A stretch of DNA of 50,142 bases, from positions 1-50,142 of the forward strand of contig NZ_VZOV01000029.1 of the NCBI RefSeq assembly GCF_008801915.1, in the 5' to 3' direction. The DNA comes from Cupriavidus gilardii (GTDB taxonomy: Bacteria; Pseudomonadota; Gammaproteobacteria; Burkholderiales; Burkholderiaceae). This document shows, piece by piece, positions 8,234-17,009 of this stretch; the stretch's first letter is position 1, and every line of letters starts with the position of its first letter. The notes under the pieces are model-generated. The model was not told where the DNA came from. It ran no database searches and worked only from the letters and a program-made list of their open reading frames with translations. Position numbers and translations under genes: made by a program.

Positions 8234-10321
8234 ATGGATCAAGCCGACAAGAACGCCGCCAACCCGTTGCTGGACTTCAGCGACCTGCCCCGCTTCGCCG
8301 AGATCCGCCCCGAACATATCGGCCCGGCGCTGGACGTGCTGCTCGAAGCGGCGCAACGCGCCGTCGCGCTGGTCGAGGATCCGGCCCGGCCCGCCACGTG
8401 GGCCGACACCGTCGACACGCTGGAGCAGGCCACCGAGCCGCTGGGCCGCGCCTGGGGCGTAGTCGGCCACCTGAGCTCGGTCGCCGACACGCCGGCGCTG
8501 CGTCAGGCCCACGCCGAAAACCTGCCGCGCATGACCGAGTTCTGGTCCTCGCTGGGCCAGAACCTGGCGCTCTACGAAAAGTACAAGGCGCTGGCTGCCA
8601 GTCCCGAGTACGCGACGCTGAGCCCCGCGCGCAAGCAGCTGCTCGACAACGAGCTGCGCGGTTTCCGCCTCGGCGGCGCCGAACTGCCGGAGGCGCAGAA
8701 GCCGCGCTTTGCCGAGATCCAGGAGCAGCAGGCCCAGCTGGGCAAGGCCTTCTCGGACCACGTGCTGGACGCGACCAACGCCTATTCGCTGGTGATCGAT
8801 GACCCGGCGCGCCTGGCGGGCCTGCCGCCCGACACGCTGGAAGCGGCGCGCGAGGCCGCGGCCAAGGATGGCAAGGAAGGCTGGAAGTTCACGCTGCATT
8901 TCCCCTCGTATTTCCCGGTGCTGCAGTACGCCGACGACCGCGCGCTGCGCCGGACGCTGTACGAGGCCAACGTCACGCGCGCTTCCGAACTGAGCCCGCA
9001 GTACGGCACCGGCCAGGCCGACTGGGACAACACCGGCAATATGCGCGAGCAGCTGGCGCTGCGCCGCGAGGAGGCCCGCATGCTGGGCTATGGCTCGTAC
9101 GGCGAGGTGTCGCTGGTGCCCAAGATGGCCGATTCGCCCGCGGAAGTACTGCGCTTCCTCGACGAACTCGCCGCCAAGGCGCGCCCCTATGCCGAGCGCG
9201 ACTGGGCCGAGCTGCGCGAATTCGCCGCCAAGGAGCTCGGTCTGGCCGAACTCGCGCCGTGGGACGTCGCCTATGCGTCCGAGAAGCTGCGCCAGCAGCG
9301 CTATGCCTTCTCGGAACACGAGGTCAAGCAATACTTCCCCGAGCCCAAGGTGCTCGAAGGCCTGTTCGGCGTCGTGCAGAAGCTGTTCTCGGTGCGCATC
9401 GCACCGGACGAGGCGCAGACCTGGCACAAGGACGTGCGCTTCTATCGCGTGACCAGCCCGGACGGCACGCTGCTCGCGCAGTTCTACCTGGACCTGTACG
9501 CGCGCGAAGGCAAGCGCGGCGGCGCCTGGATGGACGACGCGCGCGGCCGCCGCGAGCGCGGCGACGGCACCGTGCAGACACCGGTCGCCTACCTGACCTG
9601 CAACTTCTCGGCGCCGGTCGGCGACAAGCCGGCGCTGTTCACGCACGACGAGGTCATCACGCTGTTCCATGAGTTCGGCCACGGCCTGCACCATATGCTG
9701 ACCCAGGTCGGCGAGCTCGGCGTGTCCGGCATCAACGGCGTCGAATGGGATGCGGTCGAGCTGCCCTCGCAGTTCATGGAGAACTTCTGCTGGGAATACG
9801 AGGTGCTGGCCGACATGACCCGCCACGTCGATACCGGCGAGCCGCTGCCGCGCGCGCTGTTCGAGCGGATGCTGGCCGCGAAGAATTTCCAGAACGGCAT
9901 GATGACGCTGCGCCAGATCGTGTTCTCGGCGTTCGACATGCATCTGCACACGGACTTCGATCCGGACGGCGACAAGTCGGTACTCGAACTGTCGCGCGAG
10001 ATCAACGACCGCATCCACGTGGTGCCGCAGTACCCGCTGTCGCGCTGGCCCAATACCTTCAGCCATATCTTCGCCGGCGGCTATGCGGCGGGCTACTACA
10101 GCTACAAGTGGGCGGAGGTGCTGTCGGCCGATGTCTACGCCGCCTTCGAGGAAGCGGCGCAGCTGACCGGCAGCGTGCTCGACAGCGAGACCGGCGCGCG
10201 TTATCACCGCGAGATCCTGTCGGTCGGCGGCAGCCGCCCGGCGATGGAATCGTTCACCGCGTTCCGCGGCCGGCCGCCGCAGATCGATGCGCTGCTGCGC
10301 CACGGCGGGATGGCGGCATGA
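8234..10321 (+). CDS. prlC: Oligopeptidase A (M3 zinc metallopeptidase)
   Basis: A 695-residue cytosolic zinc peptidase of the M3 (thimet oligopeptidase) family that degrades short peptides, including cleaved signal peptides. The zinc site HEFGHGLHH is visible, with the downstream glutamate in the GINGVEWDAVELPSQFMENF segment. A C-terminal AGGYAAGYYSYKWAEVLSAD block is also characteristic. The start MDQADKNAANPLL was chosen because it fits the family N-terminus and has GAGAAA just upstream. Its TGA stop overlaps the ATG of xthA, so the two are translationally coupled. The 146-base gap from folD holds a doubled GAACGTCAACGC and no gene. Confidence 0.95.
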   Translation: MDQADKNAANPLLDFSDLPRFAEIRPEHIGPALDVLLEAAQRAVALVEDPARPATWADTVDTLEQATEPLGRAWGVVGHLSSVADTPALRQAHAENLPRMTEFWSSLGQNLALYEKYKALAASPEYATLSPARKQLLDNELRGFRLGGAELPEAQKPRFAEIQEQQAQLGKAFSDHVLDATNAYSLVIDDPARLAGLPPDTLEAAREAAAKDGKEGWKFTLHFPSYFPVLQYADDRALRRTLYEANVTRASELSPQYGTGQADWDNTGNMREQLALRREEARMLGYGSYGEVSLVPKMADSPAEVLRFLDELAAKARPYAERDWAELREFAAKELGLAELAPWDVAYASEKLRQQRYAFSEHEVKQYFPEPKVLEGLFGVVQKLFSVRIAPDEAQTWHKDVRFYRVTSPDGTLLAQFYLDLYAREGKRGGAWMDDARGRRERGDGTVQTPVAYLTCNFSAPVGDKPALFTHDEVITLFHEFGHGLHHMLTQVGELGVSGINGVEWDAVELPSQFMENFCWEYEVLADMTRHVDTGEPLPRALFERMLAAKNFQNGMMTLRQIVFSAFDMHLHTDFDPDGDKSVLELSREINDRIHVVPQYPLSRWPNTFSHIFAGGYAAGYYSYKWAEVLSADVYAAFEEAAQLTGSVLDSETGARYHREILSVGGSRPAMESFTAFRGRPPQIDALLRHGGMAA

Positions 10322-11223
10322 GCGGCGCGCCCGACGACCTGCTGGCCGGCATCGACGGCGCCGGCGCGGTGCCGGCCCCGGGCAGCACGCTGCCGCCACC
10401 GCTGCCCGCCACCGCGCCGGCCACGCTGCGGATCGCCTCGTGGAACGTCAACTCGCTGAAGATCCGGCTGCCGCAGGTGCTCGACTGGCTGATCGCGCAG
10501 GAAAACGCCGACACGCCGATCGACGCGCTGTGCCTGCAGGAACTGAAGCTGCCCGAGGACAAGTACCCGCTCGCGGAACTGGAGAGTGCCGGATTCCACA
10601 GCATCTTCGTCGGCCAGAAGACCTATAACGGCGTGGCGATCCTGGCGCGCAATACCACGATGCCGCCCGCCGCCGACGTGGTGCGCAATATCCCGGGCTT
10701 CGAGGACGAGCAGCAACGCGTGGTCGCCGGCACCTATGGCGACGTGCGCCTGGTCTGCGCCTATTTCCCCAACGGCCAGGCGCCCGACAGCGACAAGTTC
10801 GCCTACAAGCTGCGCTGGCTCGAGGCGCTGACCGCGTGGCTGCGCGAGGAACTGCAGCGCTATCCGAAGCTGGCGCTGCTGGGCGACTTCAATATCGCGC
10901 CCGAGGATCGCGATGTGCACGACCCGGCCAAGTGGGAAGGCCAGAACCTGGTCTCCCCGCCGGAGCGCGCCGCCTTCCAGCGGCTGCTGGAACTGGGCTT
11001 CGCCGATGCCTTCCGGCTGTTCGAACAGCCCGAGAAGAGCTTCTCGTGGTGGGACTACCGGATGCTGGCGTTCCGCCGCAATGCCGGCCTGCGGATCGAC
11101 CATATCCTGCTGTCGCCGGCGCTGCGCGAGCGCTGCACCGACTGCACGATCGACCGCACGCCGCGCAAATGGGAGCAGCCGTCGGACCATACGCCGGTCG
11201 TCGCCACGATGCGGCTCGGCTGA
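10318..11223 (+). CDS. xthA: Exodeoxyribonuclease III
   Basis: A 301-residue Mg-dependent AP endonuclease and 3'-5' exonuclease of base-excision repair. Motifs in order are ASWNVNSLKIRLPQVLDWL, LCLQELKLPEDKYP (metal-binding Glu), GDFNIAPEDRDVHDP, RIDHILLSP and PSDHTPVVA with the catalytic Asp-His. About 38 N-terminal residues, rich in Gly, Ala and Pro, precede the catalytic domain, which makes it longer than E. coli ExoIII (268). The start is the ATG overlapping the prlC stop by 4 bases; the added N-terminus has no visible motif. A terminator follows 17 bases after the stop. Confidence 0.95.
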   Translation: MSGAPDDLLAGIDGAGAVPAPGSTLPPPLPATAPATLRIASWNVNSLKIRLPQVLDWLIAQENADTPIDALCLQELKLPEDKYPLAELESAGFHSIFVGQKTYNGVAILARNTTMPPAADVVRNIPGFEDEQQRVVAGTYGDVRLVCAYFPNGQAPDSDKFAYKLRWLEALTAWLREELQRYPKLALLGDFNIAPEDRDVHDPAKWEGQNLVSPPERAAFQRLLELGFADAFRLFEQPEKSFSWWDYRMLAFRRNAGLRIDHILLSPALRERCTDCTIDRTPRKWEQPSDHTPVVATMRLG

Positions 11224-11240
11224 GCTTCATCGCTTAGAGC

Positions 11241-11266
11241 ACATCGCCCGCCCGGGCGATGTTTTT
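11241..11266 (+). terminator. Intrinsic terminator after prlC-xthA
   Basis: ACATCGCCCG pairs perfectly with CGGGCGATGT, directly followed by TTTTT. The sequence ends the folD/prlC/xthA direction of transcription before the SulP gene. Confidence 0.88.
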
Positions 11267-11462
11267 CGAATGGCGGCGGCATCGCTTATCATGCGGGGCA
11301 GAGACACTACCGACGCGCCGGACCACGAGCCGGCGCGCAGCCCCTCGGGCCCGCCATGCAAGCCGTGCAACCGTTCCCTTCCTTCGCCTTTGTTCCCGCC
11401 CGCCTGACGACCGTCGCCGGCGCCACTGACCTGCCGCGGGACGCCGTTCCCGCGACCATCCG

Positions 11463-13289
11463 GTGACCGCGCCGGCGGCAAGCCGCCCCGTCCGCGGCTG
11501 GCAACGGCTGCTGCCGGCCTGGCGCCATCGCGTCAGCGCGGCGACGCTGCGCGCCGACATGCTGGCCGGGCTGCTCGGCGCGGTGCTGGTGCTGCCGCAG
11601 GGCGTGGCCTTCGCCACGCTGGCCGGGCTGCCGCCGCAGTACGGCATCTACGCGGCGGTGGTGCCCTGCATCGTTGCCGCGCTGTTCGGCTCGAGCTGGC
11701 ACGTGATGTCCGGCCCGACCAATGCCAATTCGCTGGCGCTGTTCGCGATGCTCAGCCCGATCGCGTTCGCCGGCAGTCCCGAATACATCAATCTGGCGCT
11801 GGTCGTCACGATCCTGGTCGGCGTGCTGCAGTTGGCGGTCGGCACGCTGCGGCTCGGCTCGCTGGCCAACTTCATCTCGCCGTCGGTGCTGCTCGGCTTC
11901 ACCTGCGGCGCGGCGTCGCTGATCGCGCTGTATGCGCTGAAGGATCTGTTCGGGCTGCAGGTGCCGACCGGCACCAGCGCCTTCGGCGTCGTGCGTCACC
12001 TGTTCGAGCAGGCCGCCACGATCAACTGGAGCGCCGCGGCGGTCGGCGCCGTGACGCTGGCCGTCACGCTGGCGGCCAAGCGCGTGTCCCGCCGGCTGCC
12101 GTTCATGCTGCTGGGGCTGCTGGCCGGCTTCCTGTGCGCCTGGCTGCTGAATCGCAGCGGCTGGGGCGGCGCCCATCATGTCGACGTAGTCGGTCCGATT
12201 CCCGCCGCGGTGCCGCCCTTGCGCATTCCGGATATTCCCTGGGACCGGCTGTCCGATCTGCTCGGCATCGCGTCGGCGCTGACCATCGTCGCGCTCGGCC
12301 AATCGATCTCGATCGCGAAGGCTGTCGCGCTGCGCTCGGGCCAGCACATCGACGCCAATCGCGAATTCATCGGCCAGGGGCTGTCGAACATCGCCGGCGG
12401 CTTCTTCTCGGCCTATATCTCCTGCGGCTCGCTGAACCGCTCGATGCCGAATTTCGAGGCCGGCGCGCAGACGCCGCTCGCCAGTGTGTTCTCCGCCGTG
12501 CTGCTGGTCGCGCTGGTCGCGGTCAGCGCGCCGCTGCTGGCGCAGATTCCGCTGGCGGCGATCGCCGCGATGCTGCTGCTGGTGGCCTGGGGCCTGTTCG
12601 ATTTCGCCCGGCTGCGCCGCATCGCGCGGCTCTCGCGCACCGAGTTCGCGATCGCGCTCGGCACCTTCGCCGCCACGCTGGTAATCCGGCTGGAAATGGC
12701 GGTGCTGCTCGGCACCGTGCTGTCGCTGGTCGCCTATCTGTACCGCACCTCGCGGCCGGCCGTGCGCACGCTGGTGCCCGACGCCGACGATCCCGACCGC
12801 CGCTTCACGCCGCTGGACGAACTGCGCCGCCCGCAGCCGGAATGCCCGCAGCTGAAACTGATCCGGATGGAAGGCGCGATCTTCTTCGGCGCGGTGCAGT
12901 ACGTGACCGACCGGCTGCACGAGGCGCGCGCGCAGATGCCGACGCAGACGCGGCTGCTGGCGATGACCAAGAGCATGAACTTCATCGACCTGGCCGGCGC
13001 GGAAATGTGGGAGACGGAACTGGCCGAGCGCCGCGCGCTGGGGGGCGACCTCTATTTCCATCGCCCGCGCTCGCAGGTGCTGCAGACCTGGGCGCAGACC
13101 GGCTTTATCGCCAAGCTCGGCGAGGACCATATCTTCGCCACCAAGCGGCACGCCTTGCACAGCATCGTGCCGACGCTCGACCCGAAGATCTGCGCCACAT
13201 GTACGGTGCGGGTGTTCGAGGAATGTCCGCATGAGCCCGCGGCTGGCGCGGTGGAAGCGGGGAAGGCAGTGGAAGCGGTGAAGCGGTGA
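11463..13289 (+). CDS. SulP-family anion transporter with STAS domain
   Basis: A 608-residue inner-membrane protein. The N-terminal two thirds are hydrophobic with 10 or more membrane segments and the SulP signature LPQGVAFATLAGLPPQYGIY, followed by SGPTNANSLALF in the substrate-binding region. A cytosolic STAS domain occupies about residues 455-560. The tail carries a CATC pair at about 579-582 and a short repetitive VEAGKAVEAVKR end. SulP proteins carry sulfate, bicarbonate, succinate or related anions; the substrate cannot be read from sequence. The start is a GTG with no strong ribosome binding site, so it is uncertain. No obvious partner gene is adjacent. Confidence 0.88.
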   Translation: MTAPAASRPVRGWQRLLPAWRHRVSAATLRADMLAGLLGAVLVLPQGVAFATLAGLPPQYGIYAAVVPCIVAALFGSSWHVMSGPTNANSLALFAMLSPIAFAGSPEYINLALVVTILVGVLQLAVGTLRLGSLANFISPSVLLGFTCGAASLIALYALKDLFGLQVPTGTSAFGVVRHLFEQAATINWSAAAVGAVTLAVTLAAKRVSRRLPFMLLGLLAGFLCAWLLNRSGWGGAHHVDVVGPIPAAVPPLRIPDIPWDRLSDLLGIASALTIVALGQSISIAKAVALRSGQHIDANREFIGQGLSNIAGGFFSAYISCGSLNRSMPNFEAGAQTPLASVFSAVLLVALVAVSAPLLAQIPLAAIAAMLLLVAWGLFDFARLRRIARLSRTEFAIALGTFAATLVIRLEMAVLLGTVLSLVAYLYRTSRPAVRTLVPDADDPDRRFTPLDELRRPQPECPQLKLIRMEGAIFFGAVQYVTDRLHEARAQMPTQTRLLAMTKSMNFIDLAGAEMWETELAERRALGGDLYFHRPRSQVLQTWAQTGFIAKLGEDHIFATKRHALHSIVPTLDPKICATCTVRVFEECPHEPAAGAVEAGKAVEAVKR

Positions 13290-13298
13290 AGCGCAAAT

Positions 13299-13323
13299 GA
13301 AAAACGCCGGCATGAAACCGGCG
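13299..13323 (-). terminator. Intrinsic terminator of the DUF1488 gene
   Basis: Read on the minus strand, CGCCGG and CCGGCG are separated by 7 bases and followed by TTTTT. It lies 69 bases past the minus-strand stop and 10 bases past the SulP stop, so it may also shield the two convergent genes from each other. Confidence 0.75.
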
Positions 13324-13391
13324 CCAGACTGGGTCCAGCCGCAGCGCGCCCTGTTGCCCGGACCGTAGCGGCCCGGTGCGGGCGCCCCTGC

Positions 13392-13655
13392 TCAGACGGG
13401 CGCCACGTGCGCGCGCTTGACCACGATGGGCTGCGGCACGCCCTGTTCGATCAACACGACTGCGGCGCGTTCGATGGTATCGCGACCGGCGCGGAATGCC
13501 TCTTCGAGCGACAGCACCTGGTCGGCGCTGAACCCTTCCCACAATGCCTCGCGCGTGACCACGCAGGTCACCTTCTGGCCGTCGACAATGGCATGAAACA
13601 GCAAGCCTTCGTTATTGATGTCATAACGATCTTGCTCCTGGAATTTGATCTCCAT
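13392..13655 (-). CDS. DUF1488-like small protein
   Basis: An 87-residue protein beginning MEIKFQEQDRYDINNEGLLFHAIVDGQKVTCVVTREAL. The pattern of a start MxIxF, an FxAxVDGxxVxC strand and a following EAL helix matches the DUF1488 family, which has no established function. The start at 13655 was chosen because GGAGG lies about 10 bases upstream; a longer frame up to 13742 has no ribosome binding site. It is convergent with the SulP gene and ends at its own terminator. Confidence 0.75.
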   Translation of the reverse strand: MEIKFQEQDRYDINNEGLLFHAIVDGQKVTCVVTREALWEGFSADQVLSLEEAFRAGRDTIERAAVVLIEQGVPQPIVVKRAHVAPV

Positions 13656-13828
13656 CGGTACAGCCCTCCATTGCAAGTGAGTGGGCATCCTAACATGGGT
13701 CCCGCCGACGCCGCAGAAAAGTCCTTTGCGAAGATCGGTCATCTGCCGAGACTGCCGCGCTCATGCCGAGTTCCGTCGGCGCGCGCAAATTTCGTCACGG
13801 GCAACGAAGCGAGTTTCCGTGCCGGCAT

Positions 13829-13856
13829 TTGACAACTTCTCAAATGATGCTAGAAT
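13829..13856 (+). promoter_or_regulatory. Promoter of the first tRNA-Lys gene
   Basis: TTGACA at 13829-13834 and TAGAAT at 13851-13856 are 16 bases apart. The -10 is preceded by TGC, giving an extended -10. The tRNA starts 14 bases after the -10 box. Confidence 0.85.
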
Positions 13857-13869
13857 CTCGGACTTCGTT

Positions 13870-13945
13870 GGGGCGTTAGCTCAGTTGGTAGAGCAGCGGA
13901 CTCTTAATCCGTAGGTCGAGTGTTCGAGTCACTCACGCCCCACCA
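13870..13945 (+). tRNA. tRNA-Lys (anticodon CTT), copy 1
   Basis: The 76-base sequence folds as a full cloverleaf: acceptor GGGGCGT with ACGCCCC, D arm with AGTTGGT, anticodon loop CTCTTAA giving CTT for the lysine codon AAG, T arm GAGTG/CACTC with TTCGAGT, discriminator A and an encoded CCA. It has its own promoter and terminator. It is identical to the copy at 16686-16761. Confidence 0.97.
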
Positions 13946-13959
13946 GCGAATATTGTAGA

Positions 13960-13993
13960 AAAGGCCGGGCTGCTTCGCAGCGCCGGCCTTTTT
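13960..13993 (+). terminator. Intrinsic terminator of tRNA-Lys copy 1
   Basis: AAAGGCCGG and GCTG pair with CAGC and CCGGCCTTT across a CTTCG loop, with one bulged G, and TTTTT follows. It sits 15 bases after the tRNA and defines a one-gene unit. Confidence 0.88.
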
Positions 13994-14086
13994 GTTTGGG
14001 CTCGCATCGTGCAGCGATTCGCAGCCCTTGGCATCGGCTTCAGACAGTAGCCGCGCGATAGCCAGCGTTGGATATTCGACGCCAAT

Positions 14087-15464
14087 TCAACGCCTCGCCG
14101 CGGCCAGTTCCCGCGCCAGGCGCCGATGCTCGGTCAGCACCGTCGGCAGATCGGCGCTCAGCAGCACGCCGTCGCGCACCACTATCCTGCCGTTGATCAC
14201 GCTGGCCGACACCGTGCCGGGCGTGCAGAACACCAGCGCGGCGACCGGATCGTGCCCGGCGCCGGCATAGCCGACCGCCGACATGTCGAAGGCGACGAAG
14301 TCGGCCGACATGCCCGGCGCAAGCGCGCCGATATCGTCGCGGTTCAGCACCTTCGCGCCGCCCAGCGTGGCGATCTCCAGCGCCTCGCGCGCCCATCGCC
14401 GCGGGCCCATAGCCGACCCGTTGCAGCAGCATGGCCTGGCGCGCCTCGCCCAGCATGTGGGCGCCATCGTTCGATGCGCTGCCGTCCACGCCAAGCCCGA
14501 CCGGCACGCCGGCGTCGCGCATGGCACGCACCGGCGCAATGCCCGAAGCCAGACGCATGTTCGAACAGGGGCAGTGCGCGACGCCAGTGCCGGTGCGTGC
14601 GAACAGCGCGATGCCATCTGCGTCGAGCTTGACGCAGTGCGCGTGCCAGACGTCGTGTCCGACCCAGCCCAGGTCCTCGGCATACTGGGCAGGCGTCATG
14701 CCGAAGCGCTCCAGCGAATAGGCGACGTCATTGTCGTTCTCGGCCAGATGGGTATGCAGGGAGACGCCATAGTGGCGCGCCATCGTGGCCGACTCGCGCA
14801 TCAGCTCGCGCGACACCGAGAACGGCGAGCACGGGGCCAGCACCACGCGCAGCATCGCGTGGCGCGAGGCATCGTGGTACTGCTCGATCAGCCGCTGGCT
14901 GTCGCGCAGGATCGCCTCCTCCTGCTCGACCACCGCATCGGGCGGCAGCCCGCCCTTGCTGCGGCCGACGCTCATCGAGCCACGCGCCGCATGGAAACGC
15001 ATGCCCATCTGCGCCGCCGCCTCGATCGCGTCGTCCAGCCGCGAGCCGTTCGGATACAGATAGAGGTGGTCGCTGGTGGTGGTGCAGCCCGACAGCATCA
15101 GCTCGGCCATCGCGGTGCGGGTCGACGCGGCGATCATGCGCGGCGTCAGGTTGGCCCACAGCATGTACAGCTCGCCGAGCCAGCCGAACAGTTCGGCATC
15201 CTGCGCGGCGGGCACCGCGCGCGTCAGGCTCTGGTACATGTGGTGGTGCGTGTTGATCAGGCCGGGCAGCACGACATGGCCTCGCATGTCGAGGACCTGC
15301 GCGCTGCCATCGTCGATGCGCGCGCGCCAGTCGGCCGGCAGGTCGGCGGTCGCGCCGACCCACTGGATCGCCGGCCCTTCGGCGACCAGCGCGCCGTCGG
15401 CGATCTCGCGGCGGTTTGCGTCCATCGTCACCAGGACGTCGGCATGGATCAGGATCAGCGTCAT
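14087..15464 (-). pseudogene. 8-oxoguanine deaminase-like amidohydrolase, frameshifted
   Basis: The reading frame from 15464 has all the hallmarks of the AtzB/8-oxoguanine deaminase branch of amidohydrolases: GLINTHHHMYQ with the HxH metal pair, HTHLAEND, WHAHCVKLDADGI, CPCSNMRLASG and the catalytic Asp in GLGVDGSASND. At about 14385-14393 the frame breaks: the family sequence AREALEIATLGGAKVLNRDDIG continues in another frame to a TGA at 14087. The junction reads GGGCGCGCGAGG, consistent with loss of one GC dinucleotide from a GC run. The predicted change is loss of the last roughly 100 residues. It could be real decay or a sequencing error. The LysR gene upstream on the same strand is a plausible regulator. 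Confidence 0.85.
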
Positions 15465-15619
15465 AGCGGGGGTCTCCGTGGCGAATCAGACAGCGGGCGC
15501 CAGTCTACTGGCCACCCGCCGGGCCGCGATAGCGCCGATTTGCGCCCACGGTGTGCACATTGCGCGCACACCGGCGAGGATCGGGCCCCGGCGACGCCTT
15601 CGCCGACCGCAAGCCAACG

Positions 15620-16531
15620 TCAACGCTGCGCCCCGCCGGACAGCGCCTTCAGCGCGGCCCCGATCCGCTCGGCCATCAGCGCCGCCGCCGACTCCAGCTG
15701 GCCGCGTGCCCGCGCGCACAGCGTGAGCCGTTGCAACGGCAAGGCCGGATCGCGCAACGGCACGAACACCAGCGTGCCGGCCTCCAGCTCCTCGATCGCG
15801 TCGAGCGGATTGAGCAGCGCGATGCCGGCGCCCAGCATCACGAGCCGGCGCATCAGTACGGTGGAACCGGCCTCGACGGCCGGCGGCACGGGAATCGCGG
15901 CACGGACGAAGGCGTCGTCGAGCAGGCCGCGGATCGACATCGTCGCGACCGGCAGGATCAGCGGATAGCCGACGCACTCGGCCAGCAACGCCGACGATTG
16001 CTCGGCCAGCGGATGCCCGGGCGCGACCACCGCGCCGATCGGCCATTCCCCCGCGGCCAGTGTCGCGAACGCCGGCGTCGGCGCCAGGTCGTAGCCCAGC
16101 CCGAGGTCGGCGTCGCCCTCGGCCAGCGCGGCAACGATCTCGGCGACCGGCAGGTCGAGCACGCGCACCACGATGCCGGGATGGCGGCGGCGGAAATCGT
16201 GAATCAGCGTAGGCAGCAGCGAGCCGGCCAGCCCGGCGGTGGTTGCCACCGTGACGATGCCCTGCTGCCCCGCGTTGTACGCCACGATCCGCTCGCGCAG
16301 CGCGTCATGCTCGCGCAACGTCTGCCGCACGTGGGCCAGCACCATCTCGCCCAGCGGCGTCAGCCGCAGCCGGCGCTGGATCCGCTCGAACAGCGGCGCG
16401 CCCAGCTCCGCCTCCAGATCGAGAATCTGCCGGTTGATCGCGGTCGGCGCGACGTGCAGCGCTTCGGCCGCCTTGCGGATCGAACCGCGGCGGACCACTT
16501 CATCGAGATAGCGCAACACGCGGGCATGCAT
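15620..16531 (-). CDS. LysR-type transcriptional regulator
   Basis: A 303-residue regulator. The N-terminal winged helix-turn-helix reads VLRYLDEVVRRGSIRKAAEALHVAPTAINRQILDLEAELGAPLFERIQRRLRLT in overlapping segments, the classic LysR layout with Pro/Thr in the recognition helix. The C-terminal periplasmic-binding-like domain spans about residues 90-295. It lies 155 bases upstream of the amidohydrolase gene on the same strand, so it may control it; LysR genes are more often divergent from their target. The effector is unknown. The start MHARVLRYL is the natural LysR N-terminus. Confidence 0.92.
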   Translation of the reverse strand: MHARVLRYLDEVVRRGSIRKAAEALHVAPTAINRQILDLEAELGAPLFERIQRRLRLTPLGEMVLAHVRQTLREHDALRERIVAYNAGQQGIVTVATTAGLAGSLLPTLIHDFRRRHPGIVVRVLDLPVAEIVAALAEGDADLGLGYDLAPTPAFATLAAGEWPIGAVVAPGHPLAEQSSALLAECVGYPLILPVATMSIRGLLDDAFVRAAIPVPPAVEAGSTVLMRRLVMLGAGIALLNPLDAIEELEAGTLVFVPLRDPALPLQRLTLCARARGQLESAAALMAERIGAALKALSGGAQR

Positions 16532-16643
16532 CGGACCAGGTCTCCGGGATACGGCGGCGCGGCGGGGGCCGCGGGACAGCGGGGCATTGTAGCCGCGGAG
16601 CCGCGGAGACCCGCGCCAGGCGCTGCCGGCATCGCTTCGGCAC

Positions 16644-16672
16644 TTGCAAACCCGAAAGGCCCACGCTAGAAT
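16644..16672 (+). promoter_or_regulatory. Promoter of the second tRNA-Lys gene
   Basis: TTGCAA at 16644-16649 and TAGAAT at 16667-16672 are 17 bases apart, and the tRNA begins 14 bases after the -10, the same distance as in copy 1. The -10 to tRNA segment is similar to copy 1, but the -35 element differs. Confidence 0.78.
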
Positions 16673-16685
16673 AGCGGACTTCGTT

Positions 16686-16761
16686 GGGGCGTTAGCTCAG
16701 TTGGTAGAGCAGCGGACTCTTAATCCGTAGGTCGAGTGTTCGAGTCACTCACGCCCCACCA
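16686..16761 (+). tRNA. tRNA-Lys (anticodon CTT), copy 2
   Basis: Identical over all 76 bases to the tRNA at 13870-13945, with the same cloverleaf, CTT anticodon and encoded CCA. The identity extends 11 bases upstream (CGGACTTCGTT), giving an 87-base perfect direct repeat 2,816 bases apart. It has its own promoter and terminator. Confidence 0.97.
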
Positions 16762-16774
16762 CCGAATTCCAGAC

Positions 16775-16806
16775 AAGGCCGGACTGCATCGCAGCCCGGC
16801 CTTTTT
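16775..16806 (+). terminator. Intrinsic terminator of tRNA-Lys copy 2
   Basis: AAGGCCGG and CTGC pair with GCAG and CCGGCCTT around a 3-base loop, with an A/C mismatch, and a T run follows. It resembles the copy-1 terminator but has diverged in the loop and bulge. Confidence 0.87.
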
Positions 16807-17009
16807 GTTTGCCTCCGTCCTTCCGTCGTCCCTCCCTGGTACGCAGCCCTTGTTACGGGTTGTTACGGATATCCCCGCCACGCCTTTCCGGGTTGAATGC
16901 CGGTCCGGGCATATTACGAAACCAAGTTCCGCAATACGGAACCATGCCCGCCCCGACCGGCGCCCCGCCCTTCGCGGCGCGCCGGCCAACGCAACAGATG
17001 GAGGCATTC

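Noticed and set aside
14380..14400. Programmed frameshifting in the amidohydrolase gene.
   Set aside because: No slippery heptamer, stimulating hairpin or internal ribosome binding site was found at the junction, and relatives of this family are encoded in one frame. Decay or a sequencing error is simpler.
13870..16761. The tRNA-bracketed segment as an integrative element.
   Set aside because: There is no integrase, no att-like partial tRNA (both copies are complete with promoter and terminator) and no mobility gene. Duplication by recombination fits better.
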